Assembly (NCBI GenBank): GCA_030704615.1
Contig: CM060732.1
Location: 18,354,001-18,414,000, forward strand
From: Takakia lepidozioides
Lineage: Eukaryota; Streptophyta; Takakiopsida; Takakiales; Takakiaceae
DNA: 60,000 bases
Direction of reading: 5' to 3'
The position numbers and the translations under genes were made by a program. Shown piece after piece: positions 12,660-23,734 of the stretch. Each line of letters starts with the position of its first letter. Positions within the stretch are counted from its first letter, which is position 1. The notes under the pieces were generated by a model. The model did not search any database and was not told the DNA's origin. It saw only the letters and a list, made by a program, of their open reading frames with translations.

Positions 12660-13609
12660 GGGTCTACGTTCAAATTCCGCAACAACGGTCGTCTTGTTGA
12701 TGCCGTTGTGGACCCTGTTACCTACGATGTCCTCTACAACTATGTGCCCCACTCCAGTATGCCGAAGGACACAAAGACAGGCAAACCGTGACGGTACAGC
12801 CAGACCCGGAGCCCTGCTTCCATACAAACCCTCATGGAGATGTGCTCGGATGTCCAAGGGCGCTCACATGCGGCACGGGTAAGCCTTCACGTGCACAGTT
12901 TGTCCCCTGGCCCGATTGCAATTGCATGCCGCATGACCGCCCGCTTTGTCCCTCAGGTGCCTCAATATGGGCAGGGACGTTGTCCGACAGGCATGTCTTC
13001 GCCTTCGAGCCAGATACTGCCCTCCCCAACTCCGAACTTGCAGCGGCTGAACGTTTGCCGAAAGAGGAAGATGCATCCTCGGAGGATGAGGAAGAATCCG
13101 ACAAGGAGCAGGGGGAGGTACAAGTTGGGATCGAGGCCGAGGAGCCCCCGGTTTACGAGTGAGTGGTCGCATTGTAAGTTGCCTCCTGATTTCTTGAGGC
13201 ACCTCCCTTCACTCTCTTATTTCATTGAAAGACCATTTTTTGCTTATCCTGGTATTGACATTCTTAAAGTGGATTTGTTCTTACTACATGATGCCAAGTA
13301 CTGCAGGAGGAAAGTCTACACCGCAGTTCATGGGCAGGAGGAACGTGCCTTTTTTTTGCCAGGGGGGATTTCATGCCTAGCCCAGAAAGGGACTACATCC
13401 TTCCTACTTATGCTGCCCGGCTTACTTCAGTGTCCATTATGAGGTCTTTCGAACCTAGTCGTGTACAGCAGATTTTAGACGAGGCAAGCCTCAAGAAAAT
13501 GAAGATGAGGGAGGAGGCAACAGCTATTAGAGCCCGTCAGGCTCGTAGATTTGTCTTGATTCTGCTGAGGAAAGTGGGGGAGAAGAGGCAGAAGATTCCC
13601 AGGAGGTGA
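12660..13609 (+). pseudogene. Unrecognised broken ORFs
   Basis: Several plus-strand frames of 78-202 residues cover this interval. Pieces that look protein-like include PVTYDVLYNYVPHSSMPKD (about 12,710), a strongly acidic EDASSEDEEESDKEQGE patch at about 13,065-13,115, LKVDLFLLHDAKYCRRKVY (about 13,265), and a basic helix-like DEASLKKMKMREEATAIRAR (about 13,480). The frame changes more than once, so either introns or frameshifts separate the pieces. No family is recognised. It sits just inside the element end at 13,868-13,986 and may be cargo of that element. Confidence 0.25.
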
Positions 13610-13867
13610 GGTGGACAGTCCCCCAAAGAGAGGACAAAATTTTTGAGAGGCATAGTGGAACTGATGCATCACAGAGCTCGGAGGATGGGGGATGAGGGGA
13701 TGAGAGGAAGGCGGGGCAAGTTCCTCGGATGGTGTAGGAGAGTAGTGCCCATTCCGGCTATGACAGTTAGGACACACTTGTATAGATGTGGTTTGCCACA
13801 AAATTTGCAATAAAATGTTGCATTTCATTGCTATGACGAGTCCACTGGTGCCAAATTCCAACTTCAT

Positions 13868-13986
13868 ATGACCCTATTTCCGTGCCTCCTAACCCTATTT
13901 CCGTGGACACACAATGGTCCGCTCATGCCTTTTTTTTTTTTCCGCTCATGCTCATGCCGCTCATGAAATAGCAACCCCCTTGCCAA
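13868..13986 (+). mobile_element. Second end of the GGGGGTTGCTATTTC type, abutting a LINE
   Basis: It contains two CCTATTTCCGTG motifs, several CGCTCATG motifs, and the terminus CTCATGAAATAGCAACCCCC. On the minus strand that terminus reads GGGGGTTGCTATTTC followed by ATGAGC. The LINE on the minus strand is coding up to EAMHKAKCSEQPLA and is cut exactly where this terminus begins (13,986/13,987). No duplicated target or partner end could be located with confidence. Confidence 0.55.
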
Positions 13987-15075
13987 CGGCTGCTCCGAGC
14001 ACTTAGCCTTATGCATAGCCTCCTTGATTAGAAGTATATTGTCAAGAATCATTGTATCTGCCCTTGAGAAATCCAGACATACGAGAGAGAATTGGTTGCA
14101 ACCAGCTCAATGCTAGCGCTTTAGCAATGATTTTGTAGCTGGTAGAATTTAAAAGCGTGATTGCAAAGCGATAATTGGAGATGAGGCTTCTGTCACCTTT
14201 ATTGAAGATTAAGGTGATAAGATCCACAGAAATCTGAGAAGGCACGGTGCCTTTCTGCAGGATATCTTGGGCCAGGGCAACAAAATCATCAACAATAGTG
14301 GACCAGAGGGCAGCAAACAATTCAATGGGCAAGCCGTCAAGACCGGGCATCTTTCCCGAATGAAGAGACTGCATAGCTTTGGCAAAGCTCTAAGTCAGAA
14401 AGCAGGGAGGAAAGAGACTCCTTAAAGAAGGGATGTGACTGAGAATAGATTCGGAGGCCATGGCAGCCTCAGAGGAGAGAGATCTTTTGGAGAAGAGGGA
14501 GGCAAAATGCTGTTCAGCAATTGATGCCATAGTCTTAGGGGAGGAGGAGGAAGTCCCATCAGGGCTTGCAAGGGAAGCAATTGAAGAGGCCATTCTTCTT
14601 TGCTTTGCTTTGATAAAAATTTTGTTTGGATATTTTCTTACTTTTAAGGGACCAGTTAACTCCAGCTTTGAGACGAAGAGCATTCTCCTTTTCCTGCCTA
14701 AAGTTCCACAGATTGGCTTTGGCTCTATTGTAATTCATGAGAGTGGAAGGGCCTTCATCTTTGTTTTCCAGGAGCTGTTGACAAAGATGAAGACATTTGA
14801 GGAGACATTTTTCTTTGTGGGATCTAGCCAGTGCAAAGTCTCTAGAGATCTCTTGAGACCTAATGCGAATAGCCTCCAACTTAGAAAGGAATCTAAGCGT
14901 GGGGGAAACAAATTGATTGTCAGAAGAGGACCAGAGTTTAGACATGACTTCAACCATCACTGGGGACTTAAGCAAGGATGGATTTAACTTGAATTTAAAA
15001 CCCCTCCCTTTAGCTCTATAGCGTGGAACAGTGAAACGAGTCCTAATCTCATCATGATCAAAGTCTATTTTTAAA
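13987..15075 (-). pseudogene. LINE ORF2 fragment: linker and N-terminal reverse transcriptase
   Basis: On the minus strand the frame opens at FDHDEIRTRFTVPRY and runs through a basic linker to the RT fingers. Conserved RT features are GKMPGLDGLPIELF, ISVDLITLIFNKGD, SNYRFAITLLNS and SGFLKGRY followed by ILDNILLIKEAMHKA, the classical LINE RT order. Frameshifts lie near 14,560 and 14,385, with another break near 14,045. The copy lacks the upstream endonuclease and everything downstream, including FADD. It therefore lacks its 3' half, which is not the usual 5' truncation of LINEs and implies a later cut or insertion at 13,986. Confidence 0.8.
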
Positions 15076-15099
15076 AAAATTAATTAATTTTTCCACTCT

Positions 15100-15440
15100 G
15101 CCTGTTCGCGGCCTTCCGTGGCTCTAACCGCCACGACTCCTCACGGCCCGCCCTAGGCGCTCGTTGGCCATGGGCTGCCTCGTGATACCCCGTGGTACCA
15201 CACCCACGAGCCTTCACGGCCCACCATCCCCACGATCTAGTCACCGTGCCAACCCGTGGTGTCCGCACCACTGCTTCCCACGGTCACGGTCAACGGTCAC
15301 AGTCAACAATCATGGCCTGGGCTCGTGGTGTCTCGTGATACCGCCCCAACGGCCCATCACGGCCACTATTCCCTGCGTTCCCTGGAACTCCCAATGAGTT
15401 CCCATGCGTTCCCACGCGTTCCCGAACTCTTCTCGAGCTG
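15100..15440. repeat. CACGG/CCGTG-rich non-coding segment
   Basis: Dense short motifs CACGG, CCGTGG, CTCGTGATACC and GGTCAACGG occur without a fixed period. The GC content is higher than in neighbouring DNA. The open frames here look accidental. Confidence 0.45.
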
Positions 15441-16815
15441 GGGTTGGATCCTGCACCTGCTGCCGGCGAGCTATGGCTTTTGCGAAGCCACCAGACCTGC
15501 TGTCATGCTCTCTTAGGCTCTCACGACCCACCAGAGGCACCCTAAACTCAACAAGCAAGCAATATGTTGCCCAACAAGCTCCATTTCTTCATGAAGCTCA
15601 CAAAAACGAATCTGAAAATACACACCTTTACAAAATTGGTGCACCTGCACTTCTCATGCATATTCCCTGGCTCTAGGGCGCCTCGTTGCTACCCTTCCAG
15701 CCCTGCTCTTGCCACTCCAAGAGCCCTTACACTGCTGAATTTCAGATTGAAACTCCAACTCAGCACATGCTTCACAAGTGTTCTGATTGCACACAAGAGG
15801 GACCAGCCCCCTCTCTTCACTCATACCTCCTCATAAGCTTGGAGCTGAAGCTCCCAACGGGCTGCGATGCATCCCCTCGTAGCTCCACCATTTGGCTGCT
15901 CCTCATCTACCCACAACAACTAGTTTCGGGTAGAAATACCTAGAGCTGATCATATCATCTCCAACCTGCAACATGCTAGCTTCCCATGCACAGCCCACAT
16001 TTCTGTAGCTCCTCAACTCGGCCTGCAGCTGAAGAAGACGACCACCAGTTCGCCCACTCGTGGCTAGAACCTCCTCCGCTTCACACTGAACCGCATACTC
16101 AGTTGCCATACCGTTGAGCTATGCAACACTGACCGCCTCTCTATCCATTGCAAACCTGCAACCTGTTCGCCTTTGCACTCTATCCGCTTTGGATAGGCTC
16201 ATGCACGGATCCCTGCACTCTAGGCTAAACCGCTTTTCATGATCTGAAAACACAAGTGCTACAACTAACTCGAACCTGGCACTCACAGACTCGAGCTAAT
16301 CATCTTTCTCGAGTGATAAAGAAAGGAAAGATACAAGCACACAAGCTCTCTCAAACTCACATACTTGCACATGAAAACATCACTCATATATTAAGTCGAG
16401 CCAAGTGCACCCCACGCCATGGGGAATCCACAATACGGCGCCATAGCTAGACGCGGTGAGGCTCAACTCGAGAAAGATGAGCCCACCGTGATCTGCCGTG
16501 AAGATAACAACGCCAGGTGCCAAACAAGTATTGGCCCCTGGATTGACACTTGGGTCAATCCCAAATGTCAATATATAAAAGCTAGCTATTTCCTAGCTAA
16601 CTTCATACTAGTGGTAAAATAACTTGACAGGGAGGACATTGTCAGTGATGCTCCCACGGCCAGCTTTTTCATGGATCACTAAGCAATCACTCTCTGACGG
16701 CTCTTCTGGGTTTTACCCTATGTCAGGGAGTTTCCCTTCCTCCGGAGGTTTCCCTGCGAGTGTTAAAGTTTTGTAGGCACGTTTCACCTTGGTTCACACT
16801 ATTCTGGGATTTCCA
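15441..16815. other. No recognisable gene
   Basis: C/T-rich sequence with short unrelated frames on both strands. A TATA-like ATATATAAAAGC occurs at about 16,568-16,579, but nothing coding follows it. Confidence 0.4.
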
Positions 16816-16971
16816 GGAGGGGGATTGCTAAACCGTGAGCAGAATCCATGAGCAGAATTCTGCTCACGCTTCTGCATATGCTCACCTATGACCGCGGACA
16901 CCTATTCGGCCTAGAAGACCTACTACTGCGGGTTGTGTCTGGTATATCATGCATACGTCATTCATCATTAT

Positions 16972-17062
16972 GGATGAATGATGGATGAACGATGGATGAA
17001 TGGGGGATGAATGTATGTTCGACGAATGGCACATGGATGAATGTAGTTTGTGGATGAATGCA
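16972..17062. repeat. ATGGATGA-type short repeats
   Basis: Repeated (A)TGGATGAA(C/T)G units in the left part of the element. The complementary form (CATCCATTCATC) recurs at 18,840-18,890 and 19,530-19,590, giving the element inverted internal repeats. Confidence 0.7.
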
Positions 17063-17810
17063 AAACTAAGATACATTTTTGAGTAGTGGTAGCTAAATCA
17101 CCTAGCTCTAGAGTGAACCTCTGCCCACTGGTGAGGGTTGTGATTGTCCTTTCATCAGGTATCAGAAGTCGACATAGTTGCTGACACACAATTGCAAAGA
17201 AGGTGGAGAGGCCATTTGGTGCTTCAAACTAAATAGTTTAAAAACTACAGATTCATTCCGACGAAGAATATTCTATGCTACTGGAGTCGGCGTCCGAAAT
17301 GAAGGCAGAACTGTCTATGAAGACACTAGCCCTGCTTTGCACAAAACCCTCTCTGTTTAAAAGCACAGCAGGGGGAGAAGAGATGAGACTAAATTCCGAA
17401 GCTGCAGCCTCCGCATAATATGACAATTTAAAATCTGCTTTCGAACTTGGGAAAAATTGCGGGTTTGCAAAGAAAGGGAGGAACCGTGGCGACCTTGGGC
17501 TCATGTACACACACACAAACAATGTAAGTCCACATACATTCTGCTGGCCCAACTTGTGAAGGAAAGATGGAAATAGAAGGATGTGCCGTCGTGTCAGTGA
17601 AGTACCACAACTGAACTAGCACTTATTCACATGAGAAATCGGAATCAACATCCAGAGCATTGGGTTTTTGCAGATCCTGCTCCATAACAATGTTCTCGGT
17701 CTGGGTCGAATGCGATAAACCCCCAGACAGAGGTGCGATGACTTGAGAGTAGAGCTGCTCGTCCCACTCCATCCCAAAAGATCCCAAAATGGTTGCAATT
17801 CACTCTCATG

Positions 17811-18506
17811 ATTAAGGTGTCGTCAACGACATCTTAATCCAGGCACTAAGAGGCAGGACTCCATAACTGATGTTGGCAACTTTCAAAAAAATCTGACCAT
17901 GTTAGATCTTCATTCATGGCAAACTCATCCCAAGAGGGCATGGATTTAAGGTATCGTCAACGACACCTTAATTCCATCTCTCAAATAGCAATCAAACAAG
18001 AGAATGGCACAACACAGAACAACACAAGACTTCATTGAAATTGAAAGTAGGGACAAAGGTGCAGAGTTGAGGCCACCTTGAATCAAACGGTATCAAAGGT
18101 TGAGAGAAATGCTCACACCCAAATCTAAAGAAGGCAGAGAGGTGAACTCGTGCTTTATAAATAAACATCTCAAAACACGTACTGGGAATTAAGATGTCAT
18201 TGACGACACCTTAATCCCCAGCACCTGCACACACACTGCCTTACCGCCAAGGCTTGTTCGCCATCAGATTTTTTCGGGTGAATTTTTTTGGGGTTTTTGT
18301 TTTTTCCATGAATTGTCATATGCCAACTCGTACTGGGATTTAAGATGTCGTTGACGACACCTTAATTTGGCACATTCAGGGGGGAAATAAAATAAAATAA
18401 AATAAAAGAGTTTTGTTTTGTTTTTTTTTTTTGGAAAACTTGCTGGGAATTAAGATGGCGTTGACGACACCTTAATCTGGCACATTCGGGGGGGGGGGGG
18501 TGGCGG

Positions 18507-18542
<36 letters not shown>

Positions 18543-19449
18543 GGTTTTTATTTTTATTTTTATTTTTAAACTTGTTGGGAATTAAGATGTCGTTGACAAC
18601 ACCTTAATCCCCACCACTTGCACACACACCGCCAAGGCTTCTTCGCCTTGAAAGTTTTTTGGGTTGAAATTTTTTTGGTTAATATTTTTGGAAAAAAAAA
18701 TTCAGGGATTTTGGTTTTTCCGTAAGCTGTCATGTGCCAACTCGTACTGGGAATTAAGATGTCGTTGACGACACCTTAATCCCGAGCACCTGCACATGCA
18801 CCATGGTTCATTCATGTCGCTCATTTTTCATCCAAAAGTCATCCAACATTCATCCATTCATTTTTTCATTCATCTCAAAACCATTCAACTTGCAGCTTTT
18901 CATCGCACATTCGTACCATATGGTCGTCACCCATGAAGGATTATTCCGTCGGATGGGGTGGAGATTGTGTCCGTACAGTGTAATTTTTGTCCATGGCAAT
19001 ATGTCATCTTCTTCCCTCGGTTGTAGGCTCCCATTCACTAATCTGCTCACGTTTGCAATTTGCTCACGCTTAAGGGATTCTACTCATGTTTACCACTTAA
19101 AGCGTGAGCATGCTCACGTGAATTGCTCACACGGTAGCTACCCTCTTGCAAATGAGACCAGTCACTCTTCATGGATCCACTTTGTTCAAGTAAACCCAAA
19201 CCTTTCTCCAGTTTTGGGCTTATATATATATAAAGTGTTTTATCCTGTTTGGTGAAATTCCCATGTCCAAACAGGGCAGGGGATTAAGATGTCGTTGACG
19301 ACATCTTAATTCGTGCTTCCCTGAGCAGGATTACAACTCCCCCCTATGGTTTTTTCCAGGCAAGATTTTTTTTTTTCTTGCAACGATTTTCATGGGTTCA
19401 TTTCTCATGCTGAGCATGCGATTTAAGATGTCGTTGACGATACCTTAAT
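17811..19449. repeat. Nine dispersed palindromes with core GTGTCGTCAACGACAC
   Basis: Copies lie at 17,811-17,838, 17,944-17,973, 18,188-18,215, 18,338-18,366, 18,449-18,476, 18,581-18,608, 18,753-18,780, 19,283-19,310 and 19,421-19,449. The consensus is ATTAAGGTGTCGT-CA-ACGACACCTTAAT, with an A often replacing a G in one arm. Spacing is irregular (about 110-530 bp), and the DNA between copies is not a clean tandem repeat: it includes poly-A, poly-G and poly-T runs near 18,480-18,560. The palindrome is the conserved part. Confidence 0.9.
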
Positions 19450-19820
19450 GTCTGGTCCCTGTGCTTGCTGATCCCTCACGAGACATGCTCATACAGTTGT
19501 CCATAGTCCCCTCATCTGGACAACTTTTCATCCGTGCTTCATCCATCGTTCATCCATTTCACTTTTACATCCATCCCAAATCCATTCATCCGTGAATGTT
19601 TCATCGTGCATTCGTGCCACTTTGTCGTCATGGAGCCTTTCTATCTTCGGTCTGATGGAGCGGAGATTGCGTGTTAGTGAAGTTGGCGTCCACGGCAATA
19701 GGCCCACTTGTTCCCACGGTTTTGGGGTCCGCATCAGAAATCTGCTCACGCTTCGGGGAATCTGCTCACGATCCAGGAATCTGCTCACAGGTTCTGCTCA
19801 CGGCTTTGCTGCCCTCAGGA
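18790..19820. repeat. Two related blocks (18,790-19,140 and 19,520-19,820)
   Basis: Both blocks have the order CATCCATTCATC repeats, a TTTCATCG-CATTCGT stretch, a GATGG-G-GGAGATTG stretch, CCA(C/T)GGCAATA, and then GCTCACG motifs. They look like a duplication of the right-hand end of the element, or two overlapping right ends. The first contains a 16-bp perfect palindrome CGTGAGCATGCTCACG at about 19,101-19,116. Confidence 0.55.
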
Positions 19821-19859
19821 GGGAGCTCCGTCACACCCCCCCCCCCCCCCACCCCCCAC

Positions 19860-21130
19860 CCGACAATGAGGATGTTGTTGGCTTTGTGTCTTTTATAGGG
19901 AAAACGAAAAAAACTCTGCTCAGTCCCATGGCAGCGACCTCGCCATCTGCTCTGCCAGGATCTTCTATGTAGGTAAGCTCAGCTTACTCCGCCTTCCCCT
20001 GGTTCATCTGCTGCTTCCCTACTCGCTTGCCCTCCAGGTGTCAAAGTGTTTGTTCGAAGGCACCTCTGGGTAAAGCGTTGCCACACTTCCTCCATGATAC
20101 TGGGTTTCAACCCTTGTCTGAAGGCTGTACATGGCCAGGACTCTGGGTTTGTCGAAAATCACTCTAAGCTGCGCTTTATCCCTACTAGAAAGTCTCAATC
20201 TGTCTCTTTGATTGGGGAATCTAAGAGAAGATCTAGAAAAGACTCTAGGAGAAGTCTATGGGTTGGTATTATCACCCAAGCCACTGTACTTCCCCCCCCC
20301 TTCTAGTTTCTATTGGATTTCCTCTCTTCTTCTCCACGACAGAAGAACTGTCTTTCTATTTCCTTCCTCAGGGCCATCATTTTGAGAGGATCTCTCGAGC
20401 CCTTCCTCTTCAATTGATGTCTTTTAGCATAAGGTCATGGAATATTAGGGGCATTGGGTCGGATGCCAGTGCCCCTAAGAAGTCCAGAATTGAAAGGTGG
20501 GCGGCCTCTTTGCTATCAGACAACTCCATTATCTTCTTACAGGAACATAAATTGAATGATTCAAAGATTGCTTCATTAGGTCAGTTCATTTGGCCTTCTA
20601 ATCGTGCCTGGTGGAATAGAACTGTGCTAGATTCGAGAGGTGGAACATATGTCCTGATCTCCCCCGGTTTGGCCAGTCACATTTTCGCAGTGGACACCTG
20701 GATCATTGGTCGCGCTCAGTTTGGCACGCTCTCCATTCCTGGATCAGGCTGCAAGATTGGTTTCATCAATATTTATGCTTCTAAAAGCATTTCTAATAGA
20801 ATTTCTTTTTTGCAGATGCTTAATTCTAAGGTCTTGAGTTATCCTAACATTGACCAGTGGATTCTGGCTAGGGATTTCAATATGACAGATAGGTCCGATG
20901 ATAGGTTGGATCCTGGCTCCTCCAGCCTCTCCCCCGACAAACTTAGTGCTTGGGAAGCCCTTTGTTTTTCTGTTGGCTTCATTGATGTTTCCATTCCTAG
21001 TGATAATGAGCTCCGTTTCTCATGGACTAATTGCAAGGCACCTCCTGAGCTGGTCATGGCTAGACTAGACATGGTGTACTGCACCTCTGGTATCACCTCT
21101 TGGGCAAGTCCGTCTCCTTTGGGGCCTGCC
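19860..21130 (+). pseudogene. LINE fragment: ORF1 tail and apurinic-type endonuclease
   Basis: The endonuclease starts at the Met at 20,417 (MSFSIRSWNIRGIGSD) and shows the usual LINE APE motifs in order: WNIRG (Asn), FLQEHKL (Glu), INIYASK (Tyr), LARDFN (Asp and Asn, with GGDFN changed to ARDFN), and RLDMVYC. The protein is cut before the final SDH motif and runs into poly-A, so no reverse transcriptase follows. Upstream, 20,046-20,306 reads as a basic protein tail (FVRRHLWVKRCHT) that may be the end of ORF1. It would cut DNA at insertion sites if intact. This copy is dead. Confidence 0.8.
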
Positions 21131-21154
21131 AAAAAAAAAAAAAAAAAAAAAAAA
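21131..21154 (+). repeat. Poly-A run of 24
   Basis: It follows the truncated LINE endonuclease directly and is followed by CTTTTTTT. It could be a premature poly-A tail of a LINE transcript or a microsatellite grown at a breakpoint. Confidence 0.9.
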
Positions 21155-21616
21155 CTTTTTTTCACTCGTTTCGTGGGACCTTGATGGGGAGGCTGGGCTC
21201 TGTAGAACAACGGTTATGAGCTAGCTGATCCGGCAGAAAAGTCGGAATTGCCTCCTTGTTGCGTTTTAACAAAGGGGATTACCCCCCTGCAGGTAATCTT
21301 TTCAGGTTTTCAGCCCAATTCTTAACTATGGGGGAGACCAGCCTGCAGGTAATTCCTTTGGACAGAATGTTGTTGGGGCCTATATGTACCTCTATTTGCT
21401 CCATATTTGAACCTTCAGCGAATGGTGTGGTTTCCTGAGGTGGTTCCATTATGAGGAATGGCTAGTGGACATAAGGAGGCACTGGCGGACCCGGTGGAGG
21501 CTTGCATGGGGCCTTGGAGGCCAAGTTTCATGAGCTCGTGGAGGGCAGTTTGAGGAGTGTCTACAGGATGCTCACATGGTCATGCAAGTGAGAGAAGAGA
21601 GGAAAAAAGAGGGTGT
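21155..21616. other. No recognisable gene
   Basis: Contains GGCACTGGCGGACCCGGTGGAGGC-like, loosely repeated GGAGG sequence from about 21,475, probably the degenerate outer part of the Ty3/gypsy LTR. Confidence 0.4.
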
Positions 21617-22140
21617 TGGGATGAGAGCGTGTTGGGGATAGACATTGCTTTAGTTTCCCTTCCTCGTAGTTTTCCACCTTCTCTGTAGGCCGAGACCTTT
21701 CCGTAGGTGGAGGCAAGAGTCAGTCCGGGTTTGGGTTGGGTTGCAGGAGCGACACCGTGGAGTTGTTTTTGGTGTGGGGGAGTTGTTGTTTTCATTCTTG
21801 TGTTTGGATCCCCTCCACATCTGCATGCTTGATTGTGCGCCATGCTAGTTTTATGTGGGCGCTTGATTTTATAAGTGGTGGACTCGGGCTTAATCGCCGA
21901 TCCCACCCTAGAGCATGTTGTGGCTGGGTTGATGAACAGTCAGACCATCTTTGTTTATCATGTGGTGAGGTTGGTGGTGATGACCAGCCAACTATGGGAG
22001 TGCCGGCGGTGGATGCAGGTGCAGGTGCAGGCTATGTTAGGAACCTAGTATTCCAAACCATAAGCCGCATCAGGTTCTCTACCCGGTTACCTTGTGGAGA
22101 GGGGGTTAGAGACAAGTTCTTGACCGGTTGAGTGTCAGTT
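21617..22140 (+). promoter_or_regulatory. 5' LTR/leader remnant shared with copy 2
   Basis: This interval aligns with 57,951-58,440 (GGATGAGAGC, CTTTCCGTAGGTGGAGGC, CAGTCCGGGTTTGGG, TTGTGTTTGGATCCCC and GTGGGCGCTTG occur in both, in order). A TATA-like TTTTATAAG at about 21,867-21,875 in copy 1 suits a promoter, but copy 2 has changed it. A clear primer-binding site was not recognised. Confidence 0.55.
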
Positions 22141-22153
22141 TGTCAACACGGAG

Positions 22154-23734
22154 GTGCCACTAGTTGCTGGGGAAAGTGCCGGTACAAGCTCTAGCGATAC
22201 TAGCGGGTATACGAGACGAGGTGTGTGGTTTAGGCCACCTTCACCTCCTGTGTCTTCTACGGAAGGTTCTGATTCGGATTGTGAATCAGGAGGACTCACA
22301 CCGGTGGTGCAAGTTGTTTTCTTGCCATTATTGTGGGTCACAATGGAGGAGATGTATGAAGCCACCAAGGGGCCACGTAAGTACTCTGGGGCGGTGGGTA
22401 CCATCGAGTTGGATGATTTTATCCAAGAGTTTGATAGTTGGTGTGACTTGCAGCAAATGCGCAATCCACAACTGTTTACGCCTTTCATGGCATGGAAGGG
22501 GCTATTTCAGCACCTTGAGGGGCCGCCCATGGATGATTACCATGAGTTTAGGCGGGGGCACGATGTTTTGATCGAGGAGTGGAGGATGTACTGGTCACCC
22601 GACTATGTCTCCATCACTAGAGGCATTAGAGGCACTAGAGGCACAAGGGCAGCAGCCACACTGGCAGCTGCACCAGCAGTAGCAGCTACAACAACAGCTT
22701 CCACAAGCACTAGTGGGACTAGTGGTATAGCAACTATGACATCCACCCAAGCTACTGCTGCACCAGCACCAGTGGCGGTGCCTGCCTTCAACCCTGTTGT
22801 GGAGTTCTTTGAAGAGTTGAGAAGGAACTACCAAGGGAGGAGGACAGAGAAGTTGAGGAGCTTGCAAGAGTTCCAATGGAAGCCTATTGAGAGCTTGAGG
22901 GAGGCTTTCACTCGCATGAGGCGCTTGATAAATGTAACCCAAGGGGTTACGGAGGCTTAGGCAGTCCAATTCTGGTATGGCATATTGGACAAAGAGCTGA
23001 GGAGAAGGGCGCGGGATGCAACTCTCCTACAAGCGGCCCAACCCACCTTAGCAAATGTGTTTTTGCTGGCAGAGCGGATAGAGCTCAACATGGTGGAGGA
23101 ACGAGTGGTTATGGTGGGATTTGCTAAGGAGACACCACGCTCAACGTGCTCAAGGTAGCAAGGGGGCTCAGGTGAAGCCCAGGGAAGGGCAGAGAGGACC
23201 TCAGATTTAGGGGTCTCTCCCTTCATTTGCAAGCCAACAGGAGGATCCCATGTCAAGAAGGATTGCCCAGAGGGAGGCAATGGTTTGGCACCGGCACAGC
23301 CTCCACAGTTGCAGTGTGGGCATTGTGGCAAGTACGGGCATGGAGAGGCCCAGTGCTATGGTTTGCATCCTGAGTTGCACCCAGGCCAGTTCCAAGGGAA
23401 CAATGGTGGCCGGGGGCGAGGTGGAGCAGCCCAAAGAGGACGAGGTGCAGGCCAAGGGCAAGCTCAACATGGCCAAGGACGCGGAGGTCAGGGTGGTGAC
23501 CAAGGCATGGCCAACCGGCTTCAGCAGCTAGAGCAGAGGCTCGCTGCCATGGCCACAGCTCAGATGGTACCGGCTCCAAGGCCGGATGGTCCACCTCTTG
23601 CTCCTGAGGGAGGGGACATGGGAGGCATGGGATTCATGTGCGGGGCAGCACTACCACTAGTGAGGGGTGCCACTACCACTACCACTGTAGGTGGGGCACC
23701 ACTACCACTAAGTGTGGGACAGGACTACAACTAA
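22154..23734 (+). pseudogene. Ty3/gypsy gag with zinc knuckle
   Basis: The frame begins near VAGESAGTSSSDTSG and carries the capsid block AVGTIELDDFIQEFDSWCD, FTPFMAWKGLFQHLEGPP and LREAFTRMRRLIN. It packages element RNA in virus-like particles. In-frame TAG at 22,959 falls where copy 2 has CAA (TEAQAVQFWYGILDKEL). After a frame change, a zinc knuckle CGHCGKYGHGEAQC (CX2CX4HX4C) lies at about 23,315-23,357, preceded by a degenerate knuckle lacking one Cys (CKPTGGSHVKKDC, about 23,231). A Gly/Arg/Gln-rich tail follows (23,400-23,520), suited to RNA binding. Confidence 0.85.

Larger units (their letters stand above)
16816..19820. mobile_element. Probable ~3.0-kb non-autonomous TIR element
   Basis: The left end at 16,816-16,847 is a G-run, ATTGCTAAA, then CCGTGAGCAGAA. 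The right end at 19,789-19,819, read on the minus strand, ends in CCGTGAGCAGAA with GGGCAGCAAAG outside it. The inner 12 bases match exactly, while the outermost bases match only partly. Both sides continue inward with GTGAGC/GCTCAC motifs, a CCTATT-CCGTGGAC motif and ATGGATGA-rich DNA, an order also seen at 8,215-8,370. No protein-coding gene is visible inside. The interior carries nine dispersed palindromes (17,811-19,449). Target duplication not established. Confidence 0.5.

Noticed and set aside
18480-18560. G-run followed by a long A-run as a LINE tail
   Set aside because: No LINE coding sequence upstream. It sits between two palindromes inside the TIR element.
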